This document shows, in pieces, positions 19,140 through 29,152 of a stretch of 64,000 nucleotides of DNA. Each line of letters starts with the position of its first letter. Within the stretch, counting starts at the first letter, position 1. This DNA is from SHVO01 sp041906145 (GTDB lineage Bacteria > Pseudomonadota > Alphaproteobacteria > Rhodospirillales > Rhodospirillaceae), in the NCBI GenBank assembly GCA_041906145.1, contig JAYRJU010000001.1, forward strand, positions 372,001 to 436,000. The letters run 5' to 3'. A program made the translations under genes and the position numbers. Below the pieces are notes generated by a model. It searched no databases, had not been told where the DNA came from, and saw nothing but the letters and a program-made list of their open reading frames with translations.

Positions 19140-19547
19140 TTAATAGCCGAACGAAAAACCGAGGTTCGGCGAGGAGAAGCTGAAAGAACCGGTGCGCGGA
19201 TAGCCGTAATAATAATCGTCATACGGATAATAGGCCGGCGGATAGTAGTAGGCCGGCGGCGGCGCATAGACGTAACGCGGCGCGCGGTAGGCCGGATAAT
19301 ACGGACGATAATAATCACGCCCGTAATGGCGCCCGCCGCGATCGGGCCCACGCCACTGACGATCATGGCCGCCGCGGTCATAACCGCCGCGTCTGCGGCC
19401 GTCGCGACGATCAATCAGCGTGAACTGCGCATCATCGCCCTTCAAGGCGGCGTGTTGCACCGACGCAGCGTTGGCTGTGGGGGCAGCGCCCGCGATGAAT
19501 GCAACGGCAAGCGCGGGCATCAGGAACTTCAAGGTCCGAAAGGTCAT
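19140..19547 (-). CDS. secreted Tyr/Gly/Arg-rich protein of unknown function
   Basis: The 135-residue protein has a signal peptide ending near ANA-AS, followed by an Arg/Gly/Asp-rich stretch, then a Tyr/Pro-rich region dominated by YYxP and YDDYYYGY repeats, and a short C-terminus ending in Phe-Gly-Tyr. The ATG at 19547 is used because AGGGAGAG lies 5 bases upstream; the longer frame is not needed. The low-complexity composition resembles small envelope or surface proteins but gives no function. It is followed by a good terminator and is monocistronic. Confidence 0.75.
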   Translation of the reverse strand: MTFRTLKFLMPALAVAFIAGAAPTANAASVQHAALKGDDAQFTLIDRRDGRRRGGYDRGGHDRQWRGPDRGGRHYGRDYYRPYYPAYRAPRYVYAPPPAYYYPPAYYPYDDYYYGYPRTGSFSFSSPNLGFSFGY

Positions 19548-19697
19548 ACGTTCTCTCCCTTCCAAAGCGTGGCGATGAGAGGAATGTGACAGGGCGCTGC
19601 GGCGGAACGATGGCGGGAAAAAGGTATTCTCGTCCGCAATCGAACGAGCACAACGCGAGAGCGCGGCGTTGTTCGCGCGCTCCCGCGTTGTGATGGA

Positions 19698-19958
19698 TTA
19701 GCAGCGGCCGGTCGGACGATCGTTGACGTCGTCGCATTCGCGGCCTTTGGTGACCGCGCCGCCGACGGCGCCCGCGGCGCCGCCGATGAGCGCGCCAGTT
19801 AACGGGTTGTAGCCGAGAATCGCGCCCCCAACAGCACCCGCACCGGCGCCGATGGCGCCACCCGTCAGCGCGCGTTCACCGCGCGTCTCTCCGCAACCAG
19901 CAAGAGCAAGCGCAACGAGGGAAGCGAGCGCGGCATGTTTCAATGCAACAGTTTTCAT
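19698..19958 (-). CDS. glycine-zipper lipoprotein
   Basis: The 86-residue protein has a lipoprotein signal peptide (LALAGC) and then a glycine-zipper core, GGAIGAGAGAVGGAI and IGGAAGAVGGAV, around an LxxYNPLTG turn, ending with two cysteines. This is the Gly-zipper/YMGG-like layout of small outer-membrane-associated lipoproteins such as the OsmB/SlyB group. The role is unknown; related proteins affect envelope stability. Confidence 0.78.
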   Translation of the reverse strand: MKTVALKHAALASLVALALAGCGETRGERALTGGAIGAGAGAVGGAILGYNPLTGALIGGAAGAVGGAVTKGRECDDVNDRPTGRC

Positions 19959-20049
19959 GATGTCTCTCCAATAACCAGAACGAGAGGGGAAACGCGGGCA
20001 CTATGGCCCCCATCTCGCGGTGGTGTGGCGAGAATGGGGCAAAGCATGC

Positions 20050-20301
20050 CTAGCGGCGGAAAGGGCGAAACGGGTCGTATCTGTCGTGCGCCGGATTGAC
20101 GAGCGCGCGCGAGGGCATGCCCGAGCCGGCACCGATGCCGTTGCCGACAATCTCGCCGCTTACCGGATTGATGTCTTTCACGGGACCGCCGACGACGCCG
20201 ACACCGGGCGCGAGAGCGCTCCGATTGAGCGCATATTCCTCGGTGCTGTAGCCGCAGGCGACGAGCGGCAGAAGCGCGGCAAGTAGGATGAAACGCGTCA
20301 T
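20050..20301 (-). CDS. small lipoprotein of unknown function
   Basis: The 83-residue product has a short signal peptide with lipobox PLVAC and a mature part rich in Gly and Val (PGVGVVGGPVKDINPVSGE), somewhat like the neighbouring glycine-zipper lipoprotein but without a clear zipper. The NPVSGE segment parallels NPLTGA in that neighbour, so the two may be distant paralogues. The tail is rich in Arg and Phe. Confidence 0.65.
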   Translation of the reverse strand: MTRFILLAALLPLVACGYSTEEYALNRSALAPGVGVVGGPVKDINPVSGEIVGNGIGAGSGMPSRALVNPAHDRYDPFRPFRR

Positions 20302-20349
20302 GATGTACCTCTCGGTGACATAACGAGAGGACGGGAAACGCAGTTCCTT

Positions 20350-20760
20350 CTAGGTGCGCCGAAAGACCCAATATTTGCTGACGGCGAAATTGAAGATAAG
20401 GCCGGCGGCGGAGCCGGCGGCGACGCCGAGAACGGGATAGGCGGCGCCCAGCGCGCTGAAGGTCACGATCGCGGCATAGACGCCGTAGTTGACCGCGCCG
20501 CCGATGGCATTGGCGCCGAGGAACCTCAACCACTGTACGGCGGCCGGCTGGCCGGTCCCGGCGAAGGTGAAGCGGCGATTGCAGATCCAGGTGAAGGTTG
20601 CCGCGCACAAGTAGGAAAAGACACGGCCGCTATAAAGACCAAGTCCGAAGACGGATGTGGCCAGCATGAGCGCGGCGGCATCGACGAGGAAGCCGGCGGC
20701 GCCGACGATCACAAAGCGCAGGAACTCGTGAGACGCGGCGCGCGGCGTCTCGGGCATCAC
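20350..20760 (-). CDS. gtrA: GtrA family flippase-like membrane protein
   Basis: The 136-residue protein has four hydrophobic segments and the GtrA signature RFVIVGAAGFLVDAA near the N-terminus, with WICNRRFTF in the middle. GtrA proteins are thought to flip polyprenyl-phosphate-linked sugars across the inner membrane. Its ATGA overlaps the stop of the upstream polyprenyl glycosyltransferase, which fits a GtrA/GtrB pair. Confidence 0.88.
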   Translation of the reverse strand: MMPETPRAASHEFLRFVIVGAAGFLVDAAALMLATSVFGLGLYSGRVFSYLCAATFTWICNRRFTFAGTGQPAAVQWLRFLGANAIGGAVNYGVYAAIVTFSALGAAYPVLGVAAGSAAGLIFNFAVSKYWVFRRT

Positions 20761-21683
20761 GCGCGTTCCGCGCCTGGCGCCGGCAGGCAGAGATAGGCGA
20801 GACGCTTTGCCTCGCGCCGCGCACGCGTGACGGAATCGAGGATGAGCCCGCAGGTGAGCGACAGGAACGACAGGATCATGAGCGCCGCCGCCAGGACCGC
20901 CGTCGGCAGGCGGGGCACGAGGCCGGTCTCGATGTAGGTGAGGATCAGCGGCACCGCCAGCAGGAGCGAGACGAGCGCGAGACCGAAGGCGGCGATGGTG
21001 AACGCCTGCATCGGGCGCTCTTCCTTCACCAGCTTGCCGATCATGAAAAGAATGCGCAGGCCATCCTTATAGGTGGAGAGCTTGCTGACGGACCCGGGTG
21101 GACGTTCCTTGTAGGGCGTGGGCGCTTCAGCGAAGGGCATGCGCATCTCAAGCGCATGGACGGTCAGCTCGGTCTCGATCTCGAACCCGCCCGCGAGGGC
21201 CGGAAACGTCTTCACGAAGCGGCGCGAAAAAACGCGATAGCCCGACAACATGTCGTCGGTACGTTTGCCGAAGATGCCGCCGACGAGGCCGGTGAGCAGG
21301 CGGTTGCCGAGCACATGGCCGCGGCGATAGGCGGCCTCGCCGGTGGAGATGCGCTGCGCGTTCACCATGTCGAGTTGTTCGGTCACCAGCTTGTCGATCA
21401 GCATCGGGGCGCTGGGGGCGTGATAGGTGTCGTCGCCGTCGACCATCACATATGCATCGGCGTCGATATCGGCGAACATGCGCCGCACGACGTTGCCTTT
21501 ACCCTGCAACGTCTCGCGCCGGACGATGGCGCCGGCGGCGGTGGCGATCTCGACCGTACGGTCCTTGGAGTTGTTGTCGTAAACGTAGATGTCCGCATGC
21601 GGCAGCGCGGCGCGGAAATCGCGCACCACCGCGGCGATGGCGGCTTCTTCGTTGTAGCAAGGGATGAGGACGGCGGTTTTCAC
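20757..21683 (-). CDS. gtrB: family 2 glycosyltransferase (GtrB-like, polyprenyl-phosphate)
   Basis: The 308-residue protein begins with the GT2 signature VLIPCYNEEAAI and carries MVDGDDTY, the metal-binding Asp motif. Two hydrophobic segments near the C-terminus (about residues 228-285) anchor it in the inner membrane. This layout matches GtrB/DPM-type enzymes that load a sugar onto undecaprenyl phosphate. It is translationally coupled to gtrA and lies 69 bases after a polytopic membrane protein, forming a probable three-gene surface-glycosylation unit. The symbol reflects context rather than a proven substrate. Confidence 0.8.
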   Translation of the reverse strand: MKTAVLIPCYNEEAAIAAVVRDFRAALPHADIYVYDNNSKDRTVEIATAAGAIVRRETLQGKGNVVRRMFADIDADAYVMVDGDDTYHAPSAPMLIDKLVTEQLDMVNAQRISTGEAAYRRGHVLGNRLLTGLVGGIFGKRTDDMLSGYRVFSRRFVKTFPALAGGFEIETELTVHALEMRMPFAEAPTPYKERPPGSVSKLSTYKDGLRILFMIGKLVKEERPMQAFTIAAFGLALVSLLLAVPLILTYIETGLVPRLPTAVLAAALMILSFLSLTCGLILDSVTRARREAKRLAYLCLPAPGAERA

Positions 21684-21752
21684 GTCAGCTTCCAGGGTTT
21701 CCTGTCGCGCTGAGATAGCACTTCAGGGGTTGAAATACAGGATTTATCGCGA

Positions 21753-23360
21753 TCAGGGGAGCTTCCGGACGGGGCAGAGCTCAAGCGTATCGTCGAGGGC
21801 GTTCGGGAGCTTGCGGCAGTTGGCGTGATCGGGGGCGAGGCCCAGCATGGGCAGGAACTTCGCGGCTGAGTCATGGTCCCAGGACGGCTGAAGCACGAGC
21901 ACCGGGCCGGTGTGCGCCTCCAGCCGCTGTTTGACTGTCTGGATGAAGAGCGTGTCGTGGTCGGGGCCGGCCAAGTAGCTCACCGGACGCAGGAACGGCA
22001 CATCCGGCGGAAAGGCCGGGATCACGAAAGCCGTCGGGGCGAGACCGGTCATGAGGATGAGGGTGTTGGGATCCTCGAGCACCGGCGCGGTGACATCGAC
22101 AAACGGCCCGCCGAGGCCCGGCGCCCAAGGCTTCCGGGTCCAATCTTCGTGCACACGCACGGTGACGGTGACAAAAAGCAAAAGCGCGCCGGCGACGAGC
22201 GTGCGCGCGCGCAAGGGCAGCGGCCACAGCGCCACGGCCGCCACGGTCAGCAGCGGCGCGAGCATCTCGAGCGGTGTGATGTAGCGGTAGATGGCGAAGA
22301 CCGCGAGCCAGGCCGCATAAGAAAGCGTGGCCACGGCGGCGAGATAGCGCACGGCGAATATATCCGCGCCCGGCGTGCGCGCACGGCGGCCTACAAGAAC
22401 AAAAACCCCGGTGATGATAAGCGCGCCGACCGCGACCGCGACGCGCCAGTCGGTGAAGGAAATCTCGCTGGCGATCTTGCTGTCGGCCACAAAGCGGAAG
22501 GGAAACGTGAGCGCCTCGCCAAGGCTTTTGGGCAAGAAACGGATATCGCGGTAGCTTTCTTCCAGCACCCACGGGGAGCGGAAGACATCGTTCATGTACG
22601 GGAACAGCGGATTGGCGAAGGTTTGCCACATCCGCGCGATCCACCAGCCGCCGGTGACCGCGAAGCCGGCAATGATGCCAAGGCCCGAGACGAACGACAG
22701 CCAGAAACGGCGCATGAAAGGGCCGGGAATGAAGAGGAGACCGAAGCACACCCCGACGGCGAAAACCTGACTGGGCAGCTTCAAGCCGACCGCGAGGCCC
22801 ACGAGCGCACCCGCGACGAAGACATGGCGCAGCGCTTTATTCAGGGGACCGGCGGTGAGCAAACCGGGGGCGCCGACGATCATCAGCACCGCGCCGAGCA
22901 CGAACAGGCTGAGGACGTTGTCATAGAAGGTCGCCCCGATCATGCCGATGTGGCCGGCGCCGATCAAACCGACCAGCGCGATGATGGCGGCGGCGCACAC
23001 GCCGCCGAGCGCGGCCGGAAGCGCGAGGGTGCGGCGCGCGAGGAAAAAGAGCGGAATGAAGTTGCAGCCCTGCACAAGACCGAGCAGGAACGAAAGGACG
23101 CGCGCCGGCAGCACCTGCGCGGCGAGATAAAACGGCACATCGAGGAGCGGATTGTAATAGGTCGGCGTCTGGGCGGGCGCGAGGTCGAAGCCCATGCGGC
23201 CCGTGAGAAAGGCATAGGCGTTGTACCAATGATAATTACGAAGATCCCAATTGTTGTCCTGCGGCAGGATCGCCGCCGCGAGGGCGAAAAGGAACGGGAC
23301 GCCGAGACAGAATCCGAGGGTGGCGAGGCGCACGCGAGCCGCGTGCTGCGGGGACGTCAT
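21753..23360 (-). CDS. polytopic membrane protein, probable GT-C glycosyltransferase
   Basis: The 535-residue protein has about 10-12 hydrophobic segments. An early periplasmic loop DNNWDLRNYHWYNAY, with acidic and aromatic residues after helix 1, recalls GT-C glycosyltransferases using polyprenyl-phosphate sugars. The ATG at 23360 is preferred to that at 23450 because the longer form would overlap the divergent dehydratase gene. With gtrB and gtrA downstream it would be the third member of a GtrA-GtrB-GtrX set, transferring the flipped sugar to a periplasmic acceptor such as O-antigen. That role is inferred from context. Confidence 0.65.
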   Translation of the reverse strand: MTSPQHAARVRLATLGFCLGVPFLFALAAAILPQDNNWDLRNYHWYNAYAFLTGRMGFDLAPAQTPTYYNPLLDVPFYLAAQVLPARVLSFLLGLVQGCNFIPLFFLARRTLALPAALGGVCAAAIIALVGLIGAGHIGMIGATFYDNVLSLFVLGAVLMIVGAPGLLTAGPLNKALRHVFVAGALVGLAVGLKLPSQVFAVGVCFGLLFIPGPFMRRFWLSFVSGLGIIAGFAVTGGWWIARMWQTFANPLFPYMNDVFRSPWVLEESYRDIRFLPKSLGEALTFPFRFVADSKIASEISFTDWRVAVAVGALIITGVFVLVGRRARTPGADIFAVRYLAAVATLSYAAWLAVFAIYRYITPLEMLAPLLTVAAVALWPLPLRARTLVAGALLLFVTVTVRVHEDWTRKPWAPGLGGPFVDVTAPVLEDPNTLILMTGLAPTAFVIPAFPPDVPFLRPVSYLAGPDHDTLFIQTVKQRLEAHTGPVLVLQPSWDHDSAAKFLPMLGLAPDHANCRKLPNALDDTLELCPVRKLP

Positions 23361-23442
23361 TGAAGATCCAAACGAGAACAAGCTACTTTGTGACGCCTGA
23401 GGAGGCGCGAGATCGGGTGTTTGCGGGGGAGGCTGATAAAGC

Positions 23443-24423
23443 ATGAGCACGACATTGCCAACGGCGGCCGATATTGCGGCGGCCAGAGTACGCCTTTCAG
23501 GGCACGCTTTCGTGACACCATTGTTACGCTCTGCTGAACTTGATCGTTTGACCGGCGGGACCGTTTTGTTAAAGGCGGAGACCCTTCAACGCACGGGCTC
23601 GTTCAAGTTCCGCGGCGCGTTCAACCGTCTCGCCCAACTCACCCCCGAACAGCGCCGCGCCGGCGCGGTGGCCTGGTCGTCGGGCAACCACGCGCAAGGA
23701 CTCGCGCATGCGGGCGAGCTTCTGGGCATCCATACAACCATCGTGATGCCGGCCGACGCCCCCGCCATCAAAGTTGCCGCGACGCGCGGGTATGGCGCCG
23801 AGGTTGTGCTCTACGACCGCGAGAAGGAGAGCCGCGAGGCGATCGGCACAAAAATCGCGGCGGAGCGCGGCGCGGTGATCGTGCCGCCGTATGACGATCC
23901 GCATGTGATGGCGGGCCAAGGCACCGTGGGCGCCGAAATCGCCGATCAGGCAAAGGCGCTGGGCCTCAGGGTCGATGCGGTGATCGCGCCGGCGAGCGGC
24001 GGCGGGCTGATCGCGGGCACCGGCCTCGCCATGAAACACGTGTTTCCCCATATCGCGGTGTATAGCGCCGAACCGGCGCACTACGACGACCACAGGCGCT
24101 CGCTGGCGGCGGGCGCGCTTCAAAAGAACGCGAGCGCCGCGCACGCCCTGTGCGACGCGCTGCTGGCGCCCACACCCGGCGATCTGACCTGGGCCGTGAA
24201 CGGCACGCAGCTCGCCGGTGGGTACGGCGTGACGGACGCCGAAGTCAAAGAGGCGATGAAATTCGCCTTCCGCGCCCTAAAGTTGGTGGTCGAACCCAGC
24301 GGATCGGTTGCCCTGGCGGCGGTCCTTTCCGGCGCGCACGACAGCAAGGGCAAGGTCACGGCGGTGGTCCTGTCGGGGGCCAATGTGGACCCGGCGACCT
24401 TCACCGCCTGTATCGGCCCTTAA
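23443..24423 (+). CDS. PLP-dependent threonine/serine dehydratase
   Basis: The 326-residue enzyme belongs to the fold-type II PLP family. RTGSFKFRGA near residue 52 holds the PLP lysine, and ASGGGLIAG near residue 180 is the phosphate-binding loop. It lacks the C-terminal ACT domain of biosynthetic IlvA, so it resembles catabolic threonine dehydratases (TdcB) or serine racemase/dehydratase. It deaminates threonine or serine to the 2-oxo acid. It is divergent from the membrane glycosyltransferase gene. Confidence 0.85.
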   Translation: MSTTLPTAADIAAARVRLSGHAFVTPLLRSAELDRLTGGTVLLKAETLQRTGSFKFRGAFNRLAQLTPEQRRAGAVAWSSGNHAQGLAHAGELLGIHTTIVMPADAPAIKVAATRGYGAEVVLYDREKESREAIGTKIAAERGAVIVPPYDDPHVMAGQGTVGAEIADQAKALGLRVDAVIAPASGGGLIAGTGLAMKHVFPHIAVYSAEPAHYDDHRRSLAAGALQKNASAAHALCDALLAPTPGDLTWAVNGTQLAGGYGVTDAEVKEAMKFAFRALKLVVEPSGSVALAAVLSGAHDSKGKVTAVVLSGANVDPATFTACIGP

Positions 24424-24581
24424 ACCATCAGTAACCAGTCTCGGCTGTATATCTGGGGTTGTAGAACCGCAGATGGATGAAGCTTTGCCAACTATGCCTT
24501 GAGCGCTTAGTTTCGCTCAGGTAGTTCTCAATTATTCCAAGAACATGGCGCGCGTGCCCGGCGCTTCCGGGATGGGACCTG

Positions 24582-25679
24582 ATGATCAACAAAGACGAAA
24601 AAAACCTGGGTCAGGACCGCATCTCCATCATGGTGGTGGAGGATAACGAGTACATGCTCGATATCCTAATCAACAGCCTGAAGCGCCTTGGGTTCGCGCG
24701 CGTCCAGCGCTGCAAGAACGGCAAAGAGGCCGTTGATTACCTGAAGTTGACATCCAAGGGATTCTCGGGCGCCGTTGAGCCGATCGATATCGTGGTCTCC
24801 GACCTTGTCATGTCACCCGTGAGCGGGGTGAACCTTCTGCAGTGGCTCCGCGACGATAAGGCCTCGCCGAACCGCTTTATGCCGTTCGTGATGCTGTCGG
24901 GCGCCGCCGACCGGGCGAACGTGGAAGTCTCGCGCGACCGCGGGGTCACCGACTTCATGGCGAAGCCCTTTTCGGTCGACAATATTTATAAAGTCCTGCA
25001 GCGCATCATCGACAACCCGCGCCAGTATGTAACCACGCAGAATTACTTCGGCCCCTGCCGGCGCCGTTCGAAGGCGGGCCCGCCGAAGAACATGGAACGG
25101 CGCAAGCCGGACGAGTCCCACGCGACCATCGTCTATTCCAAGGACAAGGTGGAAAAGCCGGCCGCGCCGTCGGACGTGTGGCTGTTCAAGCTGCCGAACT
25201 ACCTGAAACAGAAGATGGGCTCCAACGCCCAGCGCCAACCGTTCATCCTGCCCGAAGACGTGCTGGCCGCCGCCGAGCAGCAGCTGAAGCGTGAAGCCGA
25301 CGGCTTCCTGGATTGGGCGAAGCAGTTCCTGGACCGCCTGTCGCGCCAGGTGACGGAAGCCAAGCAGATCTCGGGCGAGCGCACGCAGAACTTCGAGGAG
25401 ATCAACCTGATCGCACACGAACTGCGCGGTCAGGGCGGTACGTTCGGTTACCCGTTGATCACCGTGTTCGGCAAGTCCTTGTATGAGCTGACGAAGCCGC
25501 CCTGCCGCCAGGACGACGCGAACCTCGAGATCGTCAAGGCGCATATCGACACCATGCGCGCGGTGCTGCGCGAGAAGATCGAAGGCGACGGCGGCGAAAT
25601 GGGCCAGGCGCTATTCAAAGCGCTGAAAGCTGCGATCACCAAGTACAGCGTCAAGCCGCCGGAGCAGGCGGCGTCCTAG
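24582..25679 (+). CDS. response regulator with C-terminal helical, Hpt-like region
   Basis: The N-terminal receiver domain (about residues 14-140) has the acidic pocket VVEDNE, the phospho-acceptor Asp in VVSDLVM (about residue 74) and the conserved Lys in MAKPF (about 128). No DNA-binding domain follows. After a basic, proline-containing linker (160-220) comes a helical C-terminal region with AHELRGQGGTFG (His about 279), which resembles the histidine of Hpt phosphotransfer domains. It may therefore pass phosphate within a relay. A membrane histidine kinase gene follows directly. Confidence 0.72.
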   Translation: MINKDEKNLGQDRISIMVVEDNEYMLDILINSLKRLGFARVQRCKNGKEAVDYLKLTSKGFSGAVEPIDIVVSDLVMSPVSGVNLLQWLRDDKASPNRFMPFVMLSGAADRANVEVSRDRGVTDFMAKPFSVDNIYKVLQRIIDNPRQYVTTQNYFGPCRRRSKAGPPKNMERRKPDESHATIVYSKDKVEKPAAPSDVWLFKLPNYLKQKMGSNAQRQPFILPEDVLAAAEQQLKREADGFLDWAKQFLDRLSRQVTEAKQISGERTQNFEEINLIAHELRGQGGTFGYPLITVFGKSLYELTKPPCRQDDANLEIVKAHIDTMRAVLREKIEGDGGEMGQALFKALKAAITKYSVKPPEQAAS

Positions 25680-25722
25680 CGCGGGGCGCCGGGGGCGCGC
25701 GGCAGGACCGGGGGGTCTACCA

Positions 25723-25776
25723 ATGGCGATCGAACACGGCGGCGCGCGGACCAATAACCGCAGGGCGGTTTTTTGA
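25723..25776 (+). other. 17-codon ORF overlapping the kinase start
   Basis: An ATG preceded at 8 bases by GGGGGG opens a 17-codon frame whose TGA stop (25774-25776) overlaps the TTG start of the kinase gene. A run of six T residues spans the junction. One extra T, or a -1 slip, would fuse this peptide in frame to the kinase. It could be a leader peptide, the true N-terminus behind a sequence error, or a frameshift site. Confidence 0.4.
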
Positions 25777-27455
25777 ACCGCCTCTTCAAAAAAACCGGAC
25801 CTTCCCTGCAGCGCCTGCGGCTCGCCACCGTCATTCTGGTGATGAGCTTCGCCGTGCTCATGGTGGCCACGGCGATCTACTATCTGGCTGAACAGTATTA
25901 CAGCGCCGTGGACAACGCCGTGCGTCAGGCCCGCAGCGCGGCGAACGCGGCGCAGGCGCACGCCACGCGCACTTTCGTCGAGACATACCGTGTGCTGGAA
26001 GGCATCGGTGACCTGTACCAGCACAATATCGAACACGGCGGTTTCGACGACCGCTCGCTGCACGAACTTCTGGCGAAGCGCCTAGACAAGACCCCGGGCG
26101 TGTACGTATTCACGATCTTCGACGCCTCATACAAGGGCGTCGTCAGCGGCCGCAGCTTCCCGATGGCGGTGGCAAAGTACAACGATATGCCGCTGCGCGA
26201 ACTCGGCGATGCGGGCAACGGACGTCTGTTCGGCCCGCTCTATCAGAACGTCTCGCCGGAAACGGGCTTCCAGGGCGAATGGAGCCTGCCGCTGGCGCAG
26301 GTTATCGTGAACAAGCAGGGTCAGGTCACAGGATATGCGACAGCGCTGATCAATCCGCGTTACTTCTCGCAGTACTTCACAACCCTCGATGTCGGCGCAT
26401 TCGGGCATGTGACGATGTGGACCCAGGACGGCAGGCTGATCGCCGCCACGCCGAATGTCGATCTTGCGCGGGGCACCGCGGCGACGGCGCAGGAAAACAC
26501 CTCGCCTCACCTGACATTGCAGGCCTCCATCGCCGATATGCCGGCCTCGATCGCGGTGACGCTCGATGAGCGCGATTACCTTGCGAACTGGCGCCAGACC
26601 CGCAACCAGATCACCTTCGCCGTGGCCACCATCATCATCGCGATGGGCTCATTCACGCTGATCATCCTGCGCCAGCTGGCTCACTCGCAGAAAAACGAGA
26701 ACGCACTGCGGCAGGCCAAAGCGGCGGCCGAAGAAGCCAACGAGGCGAAGAGCCGCTTCCTCGCCCACATGAGCCACGAGTTCCGCACGCCCCTGAACGC
26801 CATCATGGGTTTCTCGGAGATCATCCGGAACAAGGTGCTGGGCGACAGCGTGTCGAACGCCTACACGACGTATGCGGACCATATCCACCGCTCGGGCGAG
26901 CATCTTCTGAACATCGTCAACGACATCCTGGACATGGCGAAGATCGAGTCCGGGGTTCAGCCGCTGCATCAGGACACCATCGACATGCGCGCGGTGATGT
27001 CGGCGGCAGCATCGTTCGTGCAAGGCTTGGCGACGCAAAGAAGTCTCCGCATCGCGGTAGAGGCGTCGGCGCACCTGCCCTCCGTGCGCGGCGACGAACG
27101 TTTTATCCGTCAGGTGCTGATCAACCTTCTCTCCAACGCCATCAAATTCTCGCCCACCGAGGGTGAGATCGTGTTGTGGGCGACGTACCGCGCCGGCCAC
27201 TGGCTGGACATCTCGGTGAAGGACAATGGGCCGGGCATCGAGCCAACCCTCCTCAAGCGCCTGGGCGAACCGTTCCTGCAGGGTAATCCGGCGGTCTCGC
27301 ACCTCGGCAAAGGAACCGGACTCGGCCTTTCGATCTGCAAGCGCTACATGGACCTTCTCGGCGGCGAACTGCGGATTGAGAGCGTCGTGGGCGTAGGCAC
27401 CACCGCGACCATCCGCTTCCCTAATGAGTTGCTTGTGCCGGCGAGCGGCGTCTAA
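25773..27455 (+). CDS. membrane sensor histidine kinase
   Basis: The 560-residue protein has membrane segments at about 18-38 and 280-301, enclosing a periplasmic sensor domain of about 240 residues that looks Cache-like. The HisKA box FLAHMSHEFRTPLN (His about 335) and an HATPase domain with LINLLSNAIKFS and GTGLGLSICKR follow. The only start that keeps the first membrane segment in frame is a TTG at 25773, coupled to an upstream 17-codon ORF. With the upstream receiver protein it probably forms a two-component pair. The signal is unknown. Confidence 0.83.
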   Translation: MNRLFKKTGPSLQRLRLATVILVMSFAVLMVATAIYYLAEQYYSAVDNAVRQARSAANAAQAHATRTFVETYRVLEGIGDLYQHNIEHGGFDDRSLHELLAKRLDKTPGVYVFTIFDASYKGVVSGRSFPMAVAKYNDMPLRELGDAGNGRLFGPLYQNVSPETGFQGEWSLPLAQVIVNKQGQVTGYATALINPRYFSQYFTTLDVGAFGHVTMWTQDGRLIAATPNVDLARGTAATAQENTSPHLTLQASIADMPASIAVTLDERDYLANWRQTRNQITFAVATIIIAMGSFTLIILRQLAHSQKNENALRQAKAAAEEANEAKSRFLAHMSHEFRTPLNAIMGFSEIIRNKVLGDSVSNAYTTYADHIHRSGEHLLNIVNDILDMAKIESGVQPLHQDTIDMRAVMSAAASFVQGLATQRSLRIAVEASAHLPSVRGDERFIRQVLINLLSNAIKFSPTEGEIVLWATYRAGHWLDISVKDNGPGIEPTLLKRLGEPFLQGNPAVSHLGKGTGLGLSICKRYMDLLGGELRIESVVGVGTTATIRFPNELLVPASGV

Positions 27456-27464
27456 AACCCCGTC

Positions 27465-28369
27465 ATGCGTATTGTCTCTTTGATCGCGAGCGCGACTGAA
27501 ATCACCTGCGCGCTGGGTTTGCGCGGATCTCTGGTGGGCCGCAGTCACGAGTGCGATTTCCCGCAGGACGTCATTGCTCTTCCAGCCCTCACCGCCGCGA
27601 CCTTCGACACGGGGCTTTCCAGCCTGCAGATCGACACGACGGTGAAGGACCTGGTCCGCGACGGACTTGCGGTTTACCGCGTCGACCGCGAGACGTTACG
27701 GGCGCTTCGGCCCGATGTGATCCTGACGCAGGACCAGTGCGAGGTTTGCGCCGCAAGCCTCAAGGACGTGGAAGCCGCGGTTTGCGATTGGGTCGGCCAA
27801 TCCGTGAAGATCATTTCGCTGCGGCCGAACGCGCTCGCCGATATCTGGGCGGATATCCGGCGCGTGGGCGCCGCGTTGAACGCCGCCGGCGCGGCGGAAC
27901 GTCTTGTGGAGAGTCTCGCGGCGCGGATCGGCGCGTGCTCATCTTCCCGCCGGCTGAAGATCGCCTGCATCGAATGGATCGATCCTCTGATGACGGCGGG
28001 ACACTGGATCCCGGAACTCATCGAGGCCATCGGCGCGGACTCGCTGCTCGCGCGCGGCGGCGGACCTTCGCCGTACGTGACGATCGAGGCCGTCGCCGCC
28101 GCGGACCCGGACCTGATCGTGGTGTCGCCTTGCGGCTTCGACGTCGCACGCAGCCTTGCCGAAATGCCGGCGCTGGCCGTGCAACCCGCTTGGCACGGCT
28201 TACGGGCGGTGCGCGAAGGCCGCGTCGCCGTGGCGGACGGCAACAAGTACTTCAACCGCCCGAGCCCTTCGGTGGCGCAGACGGCCGAGGTCCTCGGGGA
28301 CATCGCGGCCCATTTCGAGAGCGGTGGGCCGGCGCGTTTCGGCGCGGATATATGGCAGGTTTGGCGCGG

Positions 28370-28373
<4 letters not shown>
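27465..28373 (+). CDS. BtuF-like cobalamin-binding protein lacking a signal peptide
   Basis: The 302-residue protein has the periplasmic-binding-protein type III fold signature SLIASATEITCALGL at the extreme N-terminus and the usual DVILTQDQCEVC segment of the cobalamin-binding branch (PF01497). It has no signal peptide, unlike the separate exported BtuF at 30171-31004. It is convergent with btuD, overlapping by 4 bases. Such short forms are widespread next to cobalamin genes; whether they bind corrinoid in the cytoplasm is not established here. Confidence 0.78.

Positions 28374-29148
<775 letters not shown>

Positions 29149-29152
<4 letters not shown>

Noticed and set aside
21873..23363. 496-codon plus-strand ORF
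   Set aside because: Antisense to the polytopic glycosyltransferase; composition rich in Arg, Glu and Gly with no domain signature.
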